Part shown: positions 16,452 through 24,822 of the stretch, piece by piece
Layout: the number at the start of each line of letters is the position of its first letter
Position numbering within the stretch: the stretch's first letter is position 1
Origin: Streptomyces chattanoogensis
Lineage (GTDB): Bacteria; Actinomycetota; Actinomycetes; Streptomycetales; Streptomycetaceae
Assembly (NCBI RefSeq): GCF_001294335.1
Contig: NZ_LGKG01000144.1
Coordinates: 1 to 64,000, forward strand
Length of the DNA stretch: 64,000 nt
Direction: 5' to 3'
The notes under the pieces: model-generated
Databases searched by the model: none
What the model saw: the letters and a program-made list of their open reading frames with translations, nothing else
Told to the model about the DNA's origin: nothing
Made by a program: the position numbers and the translations under genes

Positions 16452-19193
16452 ATGAACAAGGGATACGCGGTCTTCTGTGACGCTGACCGGCAGTTCTACG
16501 ACGCTCCGCACCGGTTGCCCACGGACACCCAAGGCCGCGGCGCCCAGTATCGGGTACTGAGCCGGGAGTTGCCGGCCGGGTGGCAGCGTCACCGCTCGGG
16601 TGACTGGCTGGCGTTCCGGCCGCTCGACCGTGAACTGCCCCGTCAGGGCTGGAAGATCCACGTGTCGGCCGGTCTCGACAACGCCGAGCGGGTGCTCACG
16701 ACGGTCTGGGAGTACTGCGTACCGCGCTCGGTGGCCTTCAAGTGCATGCCGAGCCGGTACCTGCTGCACATGCGCAACGCCAAGTACACCGACCGGGGCG
16801 CGAGCGGAAAGTTCATCACGGTCTATCCGGCCGATGAGGAGCAGTGCCGCGTCATCGCCGAGGAGTTGGATGTTCTGTTGGCCGGTGAGCCCGGTCCGTA
16901 CATCCTCAGTGATCTGCGGTGGGGCGCCGGGCCGGTGTATGTGCGCTACGGCAGTTTCACCGAGCGGCACTGCTACGACGAGAAGGGCGAGCTGTGCCCC
17001 GCTGTCGAGGACGACCGGAACCAGCTGGTTCCCGATCGCCGGGATCCCGCGTTCCGGGTTCCGGAGTGGGTCTCGCTCCCGGAGTTCCTCAAGCCGCATC
17101 TGGAGGCGCGCTCCGCCACCACGGTCGCCGACCTCCCGTACGCCATCGAGCGGGCGTTGCACTTCTCCAACGGCGGCGGCGTCTACGTCGGTCGGGACCT
17201 GCGGACGCAGCGGCAGGTGGTGCTGAAGGAGGCACGTCCCTACGCGGGCCTGTCCGCGGACGAGGCGGACGCGGTGACCCGACTGGCGCGCGAACGGGAC
17301 GCCCTGCGGCGGTTGTCCGGGCTGGGGTGTGCTCCCGAGGTGGTGGACTGGTTCACGCTCGGCGAGCACACCTTCCTGGTGCTGGAGTACGTCGAGGGGC
17401 GTCCGCTCAACAGCTTCTTCGCCCATCGGCATCCCCTGATCGAGTCCGATCCGAGTCCCCAGCGGCTGGCCGAATACACCCAGTGGGCATTACGCGTCCA
17501 CCGACTGGTGGAGGAGGCCGTCGAGGCGATCCACGCCCGGGGCGTGGTCTTCAACGACCTCCATCTGTTCAACATCATGCTCTCCGAGGACGAATCCTCG
17601 GTGGTGCTGCTGGACTTCGAGGCCGCCTCTGTCGATGATCCGGGCAGCCGGCAGGTGATCGCCAACCCAGGATTCGTGGCGCCCGCCGACCGCCGTGGCC
17701 CCGACGTCGACCGCTATGCGTTGGCCTGTCTGCGGCTGGCCCTGTTCCTTCCGCTGACCAGCTTGTTCGCTGTGGACCGGGCCAAGGCCCGGCATCTCGC
17801 ACAGATCGCCGCCGAGCAGTTTCCGGTTCCCGTCGAGTTCCTCGATGCGGCGGTCGACGAGATTCTGCGGGGGTATCGCAGCCCCGGCGGCGCGGCCGGG
17901 CCGGAGGCCCCTGCCCGATCCGTGACGCCATCCGTGACGCCATCCGTGACGCGATCCGCAGTGCGGCCCCTGGCGGGATCCGTAGGGGGATCCGTGCCGG
18001 AGGCGCTGCAACGGTCCTCCGCCGACGAGCACGGGGGCGGGGACGGGCACGGGGGCGCATACCTGCCGGTTTCGCTTGCCGACTGGCCGCGTAGCCGGGA
18101 CTCCGCGGTCCGCGCCGTGCTTGCCTCCGCAACCCCGGAGCGTGAGGACCGCTACTTTCCCGGCGATATCAGCCAGTTCGCCATCACGGGCGGCGGCAGC
18201 TGTTTCGCGTACGGTGCGGCCGGCGTGCTGTACGCCCTCGACGCGACCGGCGCCGAGCGATGTCCGCAGGCGGAGGAGTGGTTGCTGCAGCGGACGAAGG
18301 CCCCCGCGTCGGGCAGTCCCGTGGGCTTCTATGACGGCCTCTCCGGCGTCGCGTGGGTCCTCGACCGGCTCGGGCACCGCGCACGGGCCCTGGACCTGGT
18401 CGACCTGGTGACGGCGCAGAGCTGGCAGGACATCGGACCCGATCTGCACGGCGGACTGGCGGGTGTGGGACTGGCGCTGGACGAGCTGGCCGAATCCACC
18501 GGTGCCTCCGGATTACGGGAACAGGCGCTGCGCTGCGCCGAGTTGGTCGCCCATCGGCTGGGTCGGGCGGTGGCCGGGGAGGGGTCTGCCGGGTCGCCGG
18601 CCCGTCGGGCCGGGCTGCTGCACGGCGACAGCGGGGCCGCACTGCTCTTCCTCCGGTTGTACGAACGCACCCTGGACGACGCGCTGTTGGACCTGGCCGG
18701 CGAGGCCCTGCGCCATGACCTGGCGCGCTGCGTACGGAGCGCGGGCGGAACCCTCCAGGTCGACGAAGGCTGGCGGACCATGCCCTACCTCGGCGCCGGC
18801 AGCGTGGGCATCGGGATGGTGCTGGACGACTACCTCGCCCATCGGCACGATGACGGGTTCGCGGCGGCACGGGGCGAGATCGTGCAGGCGGCGCAGGCCA
18901 AGTTCTATGCCCAGCCGGGCCTGTTCCGCGGTGCCGCCGGCATGGTGCTGTATCTGAGCCGGACCACCGCCCCGGGACCGGGTACCTGCGCCGCGGACCT
19001 GCGCCGCCAGATCGACTCCCTCTCCTGGGGCGCCGTCCCCTACCAAGGGCATCTGGCCTTCGCCGGGGAGCAGATGATGCGCCTCTCGATGGACCTGAGC
19101 ACCGGCACGGCCGGATGCCTGCTCGCCCTGGGCAGCGCGCTGCACGAGACACCCGTGCACCTGCCCTTCCTCCCGCCGCTCCGGCGGCCCTGA
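16452..19193 (+). CDS. ramC: Class III lanthipeptide synthetase (SapB type)
   Basis: A 913-residue LanKC enzyme. The N-terminal lyase-like domain spans residues about 1-225. The kinase domain (about 230-480) has the ATP-binding lysine in VVLKEARPY, a catalytic loop HARGVVFNDLHLFNIML and DFE in VLLDFEAAS. The cyclase-like domain (about 550-913) contains GLLHGDSGAALLFL. It phosphorylates and eliminates Ser/Thr in the precursor and forms (methyl)lanthionine/labionin-type rings. A low-complexity linker (about 485-530) is encoded by 12-bp DNA repeats. Two TTA codons, at positions 347 and 688, make translation dependent on the bldA tRNA. First gene of the ram operon; ATG 16452 follows GAGGGAG. Confidence 0.95.
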   Translation: MNKGYAVFCDADRQFYDAPHRLPTDTQGRGAQYRVLSRELPAGWQRHRSGDWLAFRPLDRELPRQGWKIHVSAGLDNAERVLTTVWEYCVPRSVAFKCMPSRYLLHMRNAKYTDRGASGKFITVYPADEEQCRVIAEELDVLLAGEPGPYILSDLRWGAGPVYVRYGSFTERHCYDEKGELCPAVEDDRNQLVPDRRDPAFRVPEWVSLPEFLKPHLEARSATTVADLPYAIERALHFSNGGGVYVGRDLRTQRQVVLKEARPYAGLSADEADAVTRLARERDALRRLSGLGCAPEVVDWFTLGEHTFLVLEYVEGRPLNSFFAHRHPLIESDPSPQRLAEYTQWALRVHRLVEEAVEAIHARGVVFNDLHLFNIMLSEDESSVVLLDFEAASVDDPGSRQVIANPGFVAPADRRGPDVDRYALACLRLALFLPLTSLFAVDRAKARHLAQIAAEQFPVPVEFLDAAVDEILRGYRSPGGAAGPEAPARSVTPSVTPSVTRSAVRPLAGSVGGSVPEALQRSSADEHGGGDGHGGAYLPVSLADWPRSRDSAVRAVLASATPEREDRYFPGDISQFAITGGGSCFAYGAAGVLYALDATGAERCPQAEEWLLQRTKAPASGSPVGFYDGLSGVAWVLDRLGHRARALDLVDLVTAQSWQDIGPDLHGGLAGVGLALDELAESTGASGLREQALRCAELVAHRLGRAVAGEGSAGSPARRAGLLHGDSGAALLFLRLYERTLDDALLDLAGEALRHDLARCVRSAGGTLQVDEGWRTMPYLGAGSVGIGMVLDDYLAHRHDDGFAAARGEIVQAAQAKFYAQPGLFRGAAGMVLYLSRTTAPGPGTCAADLRRQIDSLSWGAVPYQGHLAFAGEQMMRLSMDLSTGTAGCLLALGSALHETPVHLPFLPPLRRP
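17918..17953 (+). repeat. Three 12-bp tandem repeats in ramC linker
   Basis: ATCCGTGACGCC is repeated three times in frame (the last copy ends in G), giving Ser-Val-Thr-Pro repeats between the kinase and cyclase domains. Confidence 0.9.
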
Positions 19194-19255
19194 AGCCGGC
19201 CCCAGCAGGGGCCGATCAAGAAAGTCACCCCGTCCCCATAACGAAAGGAACGATC

Positions 19256-19384
19256 ATGACGCTTCTCGACCTGCAGACGATGGAGACGCCCAAGGCCGAG
19301 GCCACCGATGAGCTGTGCCACGGCAGCCGCGCGAGCCTGCTGCTGTGCGGCGACAGCAGCCTGAGCGTCACCACCTGTAACTGA
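19256..19384 (+). CDS. ramS: SapB-type lanthipeptide precursor
   Basis: A 42-residue precursor with the same length and layout as RamS/AmfS. The leader starts MTLLDLQTMETPKAEA and contains the LLDLQ motif recognised by class III synthetases. The core is GSRASLLLCGDSSLSVTTCN, with two Ser-x2-Ser-x3-Cys ring motifs. AAAGGAA lies upstream. It differs from the S. coelicolor peptide as I recall it by Val for Ile near the end and by a Cys-His pair (residues 21-22) directly before the core. The mature peptide would be the amphiphilic surfactant that lets aerial hyphae emerge. Confidence 0.96.
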   Translation: MTLLDLQTMETPKAEATDELCHGSRASLLLCGDSSLSVTTCN

Positions 19385-19402
19385 CTGCCGATCGTCGCGG
19401 GG

Positions 19403-19463
19403 CACCAGATCCCCTGGTGACGAGGTAAGGCGGGTTCCGGGCACCAGTTGCCCGGAACCCGCC
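19403..19463 (+). terminator. Two hairpins after ramS
   Basis: A 6-bp stem CACCAG/CTGGTG (19403-19419) is followed by a perfect 15-bp stem with a 5-nt loop (19429-19443 paired with 19449-19463). They separate ramS from ramA and probably act as a partial terminator or mRNA stabiliser, so that the precursor mRNA exceeds that of the exporters. Confidence 0.75.
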
Positions 19464-19585
19464 CACCCGTATGGAGCCCGTCCTGCAGGTGTCCGCCCAC
19501 ATGGTGCCCACCACCCGCACGGCCACGTCCCCTGCATACGCCGTGCATACGCCCTGCATACGTCCGAAGGAGTTCCGGTCCTCAC

Positions 19586-21394
19586 ATGCTCCCTCGCACA
19601 TCCCCCACGCCCAGGCCCTCCTCGCCGGCGCGGCGACCGGCCGCCGGTCAGCGGCAGGGCTGCGATGCCGGGCAGCGGCCGCACTCCGGTGCAGGGGCCG
19701 TCCTGGCCGGTGCGCTCCGGCACAGCCGGGTACGCACCGTGGCCGTGTGCCTCTTCGGTACCGCCTCCGCCGCCACGGCCGTCGCGCTGCCTGCCGTACT
19801 CGGCCACACCCTCGACCTCGTGCTCGGCTCCGTGCCCGGAGTGGGCACCGCTCTCGCGCTGAGTGCCGTCCTGCTGGTGGCGGAGGTGGTGTTGGACGCC
19901 CTGGTGGCGCTCACCGGCGGCGCCACCACCGCCCGCAGCACCGCCTGGTTGCGCCGGCGCGGTATCGACCATTTGCTGTCGCTCCCCCCGCATCGCGCCA
20001 CGGATCGCTTCACGACCGGCGATCTGGTGAACCGCCTGACGGGCAATGCCGCCGAGGCCGGATCCGCGCCCACCACCGCCGCCGGCGGCCTGGCCGCGCT
20101 GCTCACGCCGGCCGGGGCCCTGGTCGCCCTGGCAGTCACCGACATCTGGCTGGCGGCCGTCTTCCTGGCCGGACTTCCCCTCCTGACCCTTGTGCTGCGG
20201 ACCTTTGCCCGGGGTTCCTCCGACAGCGTCCGGCGCTATCAGCGCGTACAGGGGGAGATCGCCTCCCGGCTCGTGGAAGCCCTGGGCGGGGCCCGGACGA
20301 TTGCCGCCGCGGGAACCACAGGCCGGGAGCGCGCCCGCATCCTCGCCCCACTGCCCGAACTCGGCGCGCAAGGCCGCCTCATGTGGCAGGTCTATGGTCG
20401 GGCGGTGGTCGGCAGCAGCATTCTGGTGCCGATGCTGACCACCGCCGTTCTCGCGGTGGGCGGTCTCCGGCTCGCCCACGGCGCCCTGACCGTCGGTGGT
20501 CTGCTGGCGGCCTCCCGGTACGCGTCTCTCACCGCGGGCCTTGGCGGGGTGATCGGCCAGCTCAACGCCTTGGTGCGAAGCCGGTCCGCAGCCCGGCGCA
20601 TCGACGATCTGCTCGCCCTGCCCCCGGCGGGGCACGGCTCCCGGCTGCTGCCCGCCGACGGCCGCGGGCGGCTCGAACTGCGGGGGGTCACCGTCGCCCG
20701 CGACGGCGTGCCCGTGCTGCGCAATGTGGACCTGCTCGTGCCCGGGGGAACCACCATGGCGGTGGTCGGGCACTCCGGGTCCGGCAAGTCCCTGCTGGCC
20801 GCTGTCGCGGGGCGGCTCACCGATCCCGACGCCGGGGCGGTGCTGCTGGACGGGGTGCCGCTCGATCAGGCCGATCCGGTGCAGCTGCGCCGGGAGGTCG
20901 GCTATGCCTTCGAACGGCCGGCGCTCTTCGGCGACACCGTCGGCGCGGCCATTGCGTTCGGGCCGGAAGCAGCTCCGGCACACGGCGTCGAGGCCGCGGC
21001 CCGGGCGGCCGGCGCCGACCCGTTCGTACGGCTGCTGCCGCGCGGCTACGCGACACCGCTGGCCGACTCGCCGCTCTCCGGGGGCGAGCTCCAGCGCCTG
21101 GGTGTGGCACGGGCCTTTGCCCACGCCGGCCGCCTGCTGATCCTCGACGACGCCACCGCCAGCCTGGACACCGTCACCGAACACCACGTCAGCCGGGCGC
21201 TCCTGGAGGACGTACGGCCGGGCACCCGACTGCTGATCACCCACCGGCTCTCCTCCGCCGCCCGCGCCGATCTCGTCGCCTGGCTGGAGCATGGCCGGAT
21301 ACGGGCGGTCGCGCCGCACGATCAGCTGTGGCAGGACGCCGACTACCGTGCGGTCTTCTCCCCCACCGCCCCGGCCCCGGGGGCCGCCTCATGA
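19586..21394 (+). CDS. ramA: SapB exporter ABC protein 1
   Basis: A 602-residue half-transporter: six predicted membrane helices in residues about 45-320, then a nucleotide-binding domain with Walker A (VVGHSGSGKS), signature (LSGGELQRLG) and Walker B (LLILDDATASLD). ATG 19586 is the best in-frame start, although the AAGGAG upstream is 14 nt away, so an alternative start is possible. Its stop overlaps the start of ramB (ATGA), implying coupled synthesis of a heterodimer that exports SapB. Confidence 0.92.
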   Translation: MLPRTSPTPRPSSPARRPAAGQRQGCDAGQRPHSGAGAVLAGALRHSRVRTVAVCLFGTASAATAVALPAVLGHTLDLVLGSVPGVGTALALSAVLLVAEVVLDALVALTGGATTARSTAWLRRRGIDHLLSLPPHRATDRFTTGDLVNRLTGNAAEAGSAPTTAAGGLAALLTPAGALVALAVTDIWLAAVFLAGLPLLTLVLRTFARGSSDSVRRYQRVQGEIASRLVEALGGARTIAAAGTTGRERARILAPLPELGAQGRLMWQVYGRAVVGSSILVPMLTTAVLAVGGLRLAHGALTVGGLLAASRYASLTAGLGGVIGQLNALVRSRSAARRIDDLLALPPAGHGSRLLPADGRGRLELRGVTVARDGVPVLRNVDLLVPGGTTMAVVGHSGSGKSLLAAVAGRLTDPDAGAVLLDGVPLDQADPVQLRREVGYAFERPALFGDTVGAAIAFGPEAAPAHGVEAAARAAGADPFVRLLPRGYATPLADSPLSGGELQRLGVARAFAHAGRLLILDDATASLDTVTEHHVSRALLEDVRPGTRLLITHRLSSAARADLVAWLEHGRIRAVAPHDQLWQDADYRAVFSPTAPAPGAAS

Positions 21395-23379
21395 CCGCGG
21401 CGACGATCCGGCTGCTGCCGCGAGCGCTCCGCTTCCTGCGGGCCCGCACGCAGGTGCTGCTGCTCTTGGGCGGCTGGTCCCTGCTGGAGTCCGCGCACAC
21501 CTTCGTCAGCGGCTACGGCGTGGCCAAGGCCCTGGACGACGGCTTTCTGGCCGGCCACACCGGCACCGGACTGGGCTGGCTGGCAGTTGCCGCGGCGGCC
21601 ATCGTCATCAGCGGGGCGGCCGGCCGAGGTGTCTTCCGCGGGCTCGCTGACCTGGTCGAACCGCTGCGTGACGTCCTGGTGCGTACCGTGGTGACACGGG
21701 CGCTGGGCCAGGCGGTCGCCGATCCGGCCCGCGCCGTGGACACGGCGGTGGTCTCGCGGCTGACCAACCAGACGGAACTCGCGCGGGACAGCTTCGCCGG
21801 ACTCGTCCTGGTGGCCCGTTCCTTCGTCTTCACCGCGGCAGGGGCGCTGCTCGGACTGGTCTCCCTGGCTCCCCAGCTGCTGCTGATCGTGCTGCCGCCG
21901 CTCATCGCCGGACTGCTGCTGTTCCTGGCCACCCTGGCCCCCATGGCACGTCATCAGCGCGCCTTCCTGCGCGCCGACGAGACGCTGTCGGCCCACTTCG
22001 GTGCCGTTGCAGCCGGGCTGCGCGACATCGCCGCCTGCGGGGCACGCCCCACCGTCGCGGCACGCGCATACGGCCTCATCGAGGCCGAGGCACGGGCGGC
22101 CCGGCGCCTCGCGGGCTGGGCCGCCGCCCGCTGTCTCGCACTCGGTGTGGCCGGTCAACTGCCGGTCCTTCTGCTGCTCCTCAGCGCGCCCTGGCTGCTG
22201 CGGCAACACCTCACCGCGGGAACCGTGCTCGGTGCCCTGACGTACCTGACGCAGGCACTGCTGCCGGCCCTGCACACCCTGATGAACGCGCTCGGCTCCG
22301 CCGGTACCCGGCTCCTGGTCGTACTGGATCGGCTCACCGGGGGACGGAGGCGAGCACCGCTGGATGGAGGGTCGGTTGAAGATGCCCACGCCCACGATGC
22401 ATCTCGCTCCGTCCCCGCCCCCGTCCCCGTCGCTGTCCCCGTCGCTGTCCCTGTGTCTGTCTCCGTCCCTGCCCTCATCTCCCGAAGCGTCAACTCCAGT
22501 GCTGGCACGGCCGACTCAGTGTCCGGCCAGGCCGACTCCGCGTCCGGCAGCGACGCCTCGCTGTCCCAGGCTGACACCGCCACCCATCCGACTGGCCCCC
22601 GGGTCGAACTACGGTCGATAACCTTCGCCTACGGCCCGGGCGCACAACCGGTCCTGCACGACCTCGATCTCGTCGTCGAACCGGGCGAGCACCTCGCCGT
22701 CGTCGGTCCGAGCGGCATCGGCAAGTCCACACTGGCCGGCCTCCTCGCCGGACTCCTGGCCCCCACCGCCGGAGCGGTACGAGTGAACGGCCGGCCGCCG
22801 ACCGTGCACGCTTCCGACCCCCATACCGGTCCCGGCCTCGTCCCCGATCCGGATCCCGATCCCGATCCCGATCCGTCCCGGCTGAGGGTCCTGATCCCCC
22901 AGCAGGCATACGTCTTCTCCGGATCGGTGCGTGACAACCTGCTCTATCTCTGCCCTGACGGCGCGTGCGATGCCGCCGTGGCAGCGGCATCGCACGCCGT
23001 GGGCCTGAGCTCGTTGGTGTCCCGGCTGGGTGGTCTGGATGCACGGATCGACCCGGCGGCGCTGTCCCAGGGCGAACGCCAGCTGATCGCACTTGGCCGG
23101 GCCCACCTCTCGCCGGCACCGCTGCTCCTCCTCGACGAGGCCACCTGCCACCTCGACCCCGCGGCCGAGCAGCGCGCCGAGCAGGCCTTCGCCGACCGGC
23201 CCGGCACACTCATCGTCATCGCCCACCGGATCACTTCGGCCCAACGCGCCGATCGTGTCCTGGTAATGGATGGCATCCGAGCCACGGTCGGCAGCCACAC
23301 CGAACTGCTGGGGCGCTCGGCCCTCTACCGCGAGCTCGCCGGCAACTGGCAACCGGAATCCGGCGAACGGAGCCGGTGA
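21391..23379 (+). CDS. ramB: SapB exporter ABC protein 2
   Basis: A 662-residue half-transporter coupled to ramA by an ATGA overlap. Membrane domain residues about 15-310; nucleotide-binding domain with Walker A (VVGPSGIGKS), signature (LSQGERQLIA) and Walker B (LLLLDEATCHLD). Two low-complexity insertions are unusual: a Val/Pro-rich then Ser/Ala/Asp linker (residues about 335-405) before the ATPase domain, and a Pro-Asp repeat inside the ATPase domain between Walker A and the Q-loop. Both come from short DNA repeats. The conserved motifs remain intact. Confidence 0.92.
   Translation: MTAATIRLLPRALRFLRARTQVLLLLGGWSLLESAHTFVSGYGVAKALDDGFLAGHTGTGLGWLAVAAAAIVISGAAGRGVFRGLADLVEPLRDVLVRTVVTRALGQAVADPARAVDTAVVSRLTNQTELARDSFAGLVLVARSFVFTAAGALLGLVSLAPQLLLIVLPPLIAGLLLFLATLAPMARHQRAFLRADETLSAHFGAVAAGLRDIAACGARPTVAARAYGLIEAEARAARRLAGWAAARCLALGVAGQLPVLLLLLSAPWLLRQHLTAGTVLGALTYLTQALLPALHTLMNALGSAGTRLLVVLDRLTGGRRRAPLDGGSVEDAHAHDASRSVPAPVPVAVPVAVPVSVSVPALISRSVNSSAGTADSVSGQADSASGSDASLSQADTATHPTGPRVELRSITFAYGPGAQPVLHDLDLVVEPGEHLAVVGPSGIGKSTLAGLLAGLLAPTAGAVRVNGRPPTVHASDPHTGPGLVPDPDPDPDPDPSRLRVLIPQQAYVFSGSVRDNLLYLCPDGACDAAVAAASHAVGLSSLVSRLGGLDARIDPAALSQGERQLIALGRAHLSPAPLLLLDEATCHLDPAAEQRAEQAFADRPGTLIVIAHRITSAQRADRVLVMDGIRATVGSHTELLGRSALYRELAGNWQPESGERSR
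22411..22470 (+). repeat. 6-bp periodic repeats in ramB linker
   Basis: Variants of GTCCCCGTCGCT recur in frame and encode Val-Pro/Val-Ala repeats just before the nucleotide-binding domain. Confidence 0.8.
22846..22874 (+). repeat. GATCCC hexamer repeats inside the ramB ATPase domain
   Basis: Nearly five in-frame hexamers (first one GATCCG) encode a Pro-Asp run between Walker A and the Q-loop, in a spot where ABC domains are normally compact. Confidence 0.85.
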
Positions 23380-23383
23380 CGGC

Positions 23384-23971
23384 CTACACCCAGCCGGCCC
23401 CCTGCGATATGCGAATCGCATCGACCCGGTTTCGGGCGCCGGTCTTGCGGTTGATGGCAGCCATGTAATTACGTACCGTTCCGCTGCTGAGATGCAGTTC
23501 GCGTGCGATCTCCGGAACTGACGCGCCGCCCGCGGCGAGCGACAGCACACTCAACTCCCTCGCGGTCAGCGGCATATCGGCGGCCTGGAGAAAGTCCAGC
23601 GTCAGCGTGTGGTCGACGTAACGCTGTCCCTCCGCGACCAGGTTTATGGCATGCCGTAACCGGGCCGGCGGCGCGTCCTTGTCCACAAACCCACGCGCCT
23701 TCGCGGCGACGGCACGCCGGAGGGTGCCGGGACGGCAAGCACTTGCGAGCACGAGCAACTCACAGCCCGGCCCCCCGGGATGGTCCATAGCCTGCACCGA
23801 TCCGGCGTAGTCGCCATCCACCACACACACCTGGGGCCGGAAGGAAGCCGCCTTGCCGGGGGCGCTCGTCCAGCAGGCCGCGATCGCGTCGATGTCCTCC
23901 TCGCCTCGTAGCAAAGCAGCGAGCCCTGATCGCACCAGCCGTGTCTCATGAACCACCAAGACCCGGATCAC
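23384..23971 (-). CDS. ramR: RamR/AmfR-type response regulator of SapB genes
   Basis: A 195-residue NarL/FixJ-type protein from GTG 23971. The receiver half starts IRVLVVHETRLVRSGLAALL and has VCVVDGDYAGS at the phosphoacceptor position and a degenerate acidic pocket, as expected for the orphan RamR. The C-terminal LuxR helix-turn-helix reads LTARELSVLSLAAGGASVPE then IARELHLSSGTVRNYMAAIN. It activates the ram operon in relatives. A TTA codon at position 105 makes it a bldA target. Its stop is only 4 bp from the ramB stop, in convergent orientation. Confidence 0.93.
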   Translation of the reverse strand: MIRVLVVHETRLVRSGLAALLRGEEDIDAIAACWTSAPGKAASFRPQVCVVDGDYAGSVQAMDHPGGPGCELLVLASACRPGTLRRAVAAKARGFVDKDAPPARLRHAINLVAEGQRYVDHTLTLDFLQAADMPLTARELSVLSLAAGGASVPEIARELHLSSGTVRNYMAAINRKTGARNRVDAIRISQGAGWV

Positions 23972-24428
23972 ACTCGCCCCTTCGTTCGGCCATGCAGTTT
24001 GCACTGCTGAATTGTCACGGCCCCGGATTTCCGCCAGAAAGAGCTTCGAAGGAATTGACCAGAAAACGCACACCTCTGCCGTGCTGACACTCCGTTCATT
24101 ACCAGCGGGAATAGCAAGAGTCCACAACTCCTCACACCTTCCATCGATGACGGCCACGCCCTCCACCACAGCCGACGGTCCCCTACGCACGGAACTCGCC
24201 GGAACACGCCGCCGGCCACACCCAACGCCCCGCCTCATGTCCGAAAGCAGAATCAGAGGAACTTCACACATCGCCCATGCCGAGGCCGAAGGCGGCACGT
24301 CCCAGGAGACAGTCACTTCCCGCCACACTGGACCCGGCCGCACGCCGTGTTCACCTCGACCTCGGATGCAGATGTGACGGTTGCGCCGCATGTGACGCGG
24401 CTGAATCGACCTGCACGTTGCGCACGGC
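23972..24428. other. Upstream region of ramR without a gene
   Basis: Contains the presumed ramR promoter (AAGGGG ribosome site near 23980). No protein-like frame on either strand. Confidence 0.4.
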
Positions 24429-24632
24429 TTACGGGACAACCGACCCCCACCGGATGGTGTCGTCGGCGTCCGTGAAGGCGGTGTTGGCCTGGCAGCTGCG
24501 TCGCAGCAGGGGCCGGATGCCCTCGACGGGGTTGAGGTCCGGGTCACAGGGCGGCAGGTGGCACGCTGGGACTGCGCGTAGGCCGCGAGGCGGGAGTAGC
24601 GGCGGGCACGCTGCGGATCGCACTACCTCCAT
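24429..24632 (-). pseudogene. IS630-family transposase fragment
   Basis: The frame contains LPPCDPDLNPVEGIRPLLRR followed by SCQANTAFTDAD, the conserved last catalytic region (DLNPVE) of IS630/Tc1-like transposases. Only this C-terminal piece remains. Confidence 0.8.
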
Positions 24633-24822
24633 CTGGGGTCGATGTGGACGGGCCTAACGAAGAGCCCGGACCGAGCCCCGTGGGCATGGGCGTCGTTCAT
24701 TCCGCCTTCCGTGTGGAGGGTGCGGGCGTGCCCTTGCGCCGGGGCGCCATAGCGCCGAAGTAGCGAAGAGCGAGGTGGCGGATGTGGACAGGTGGGCATG
24801 GCCAAATGCTGGGAGCTGCTGA

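Noticed and set aside
19471..21390. Long in-frame upstream extension of ramB
   Set aside because: It runs through ramA in a different frame and is Arg/Pro-rich; the ATGA overlap at 21391 marks the real start.
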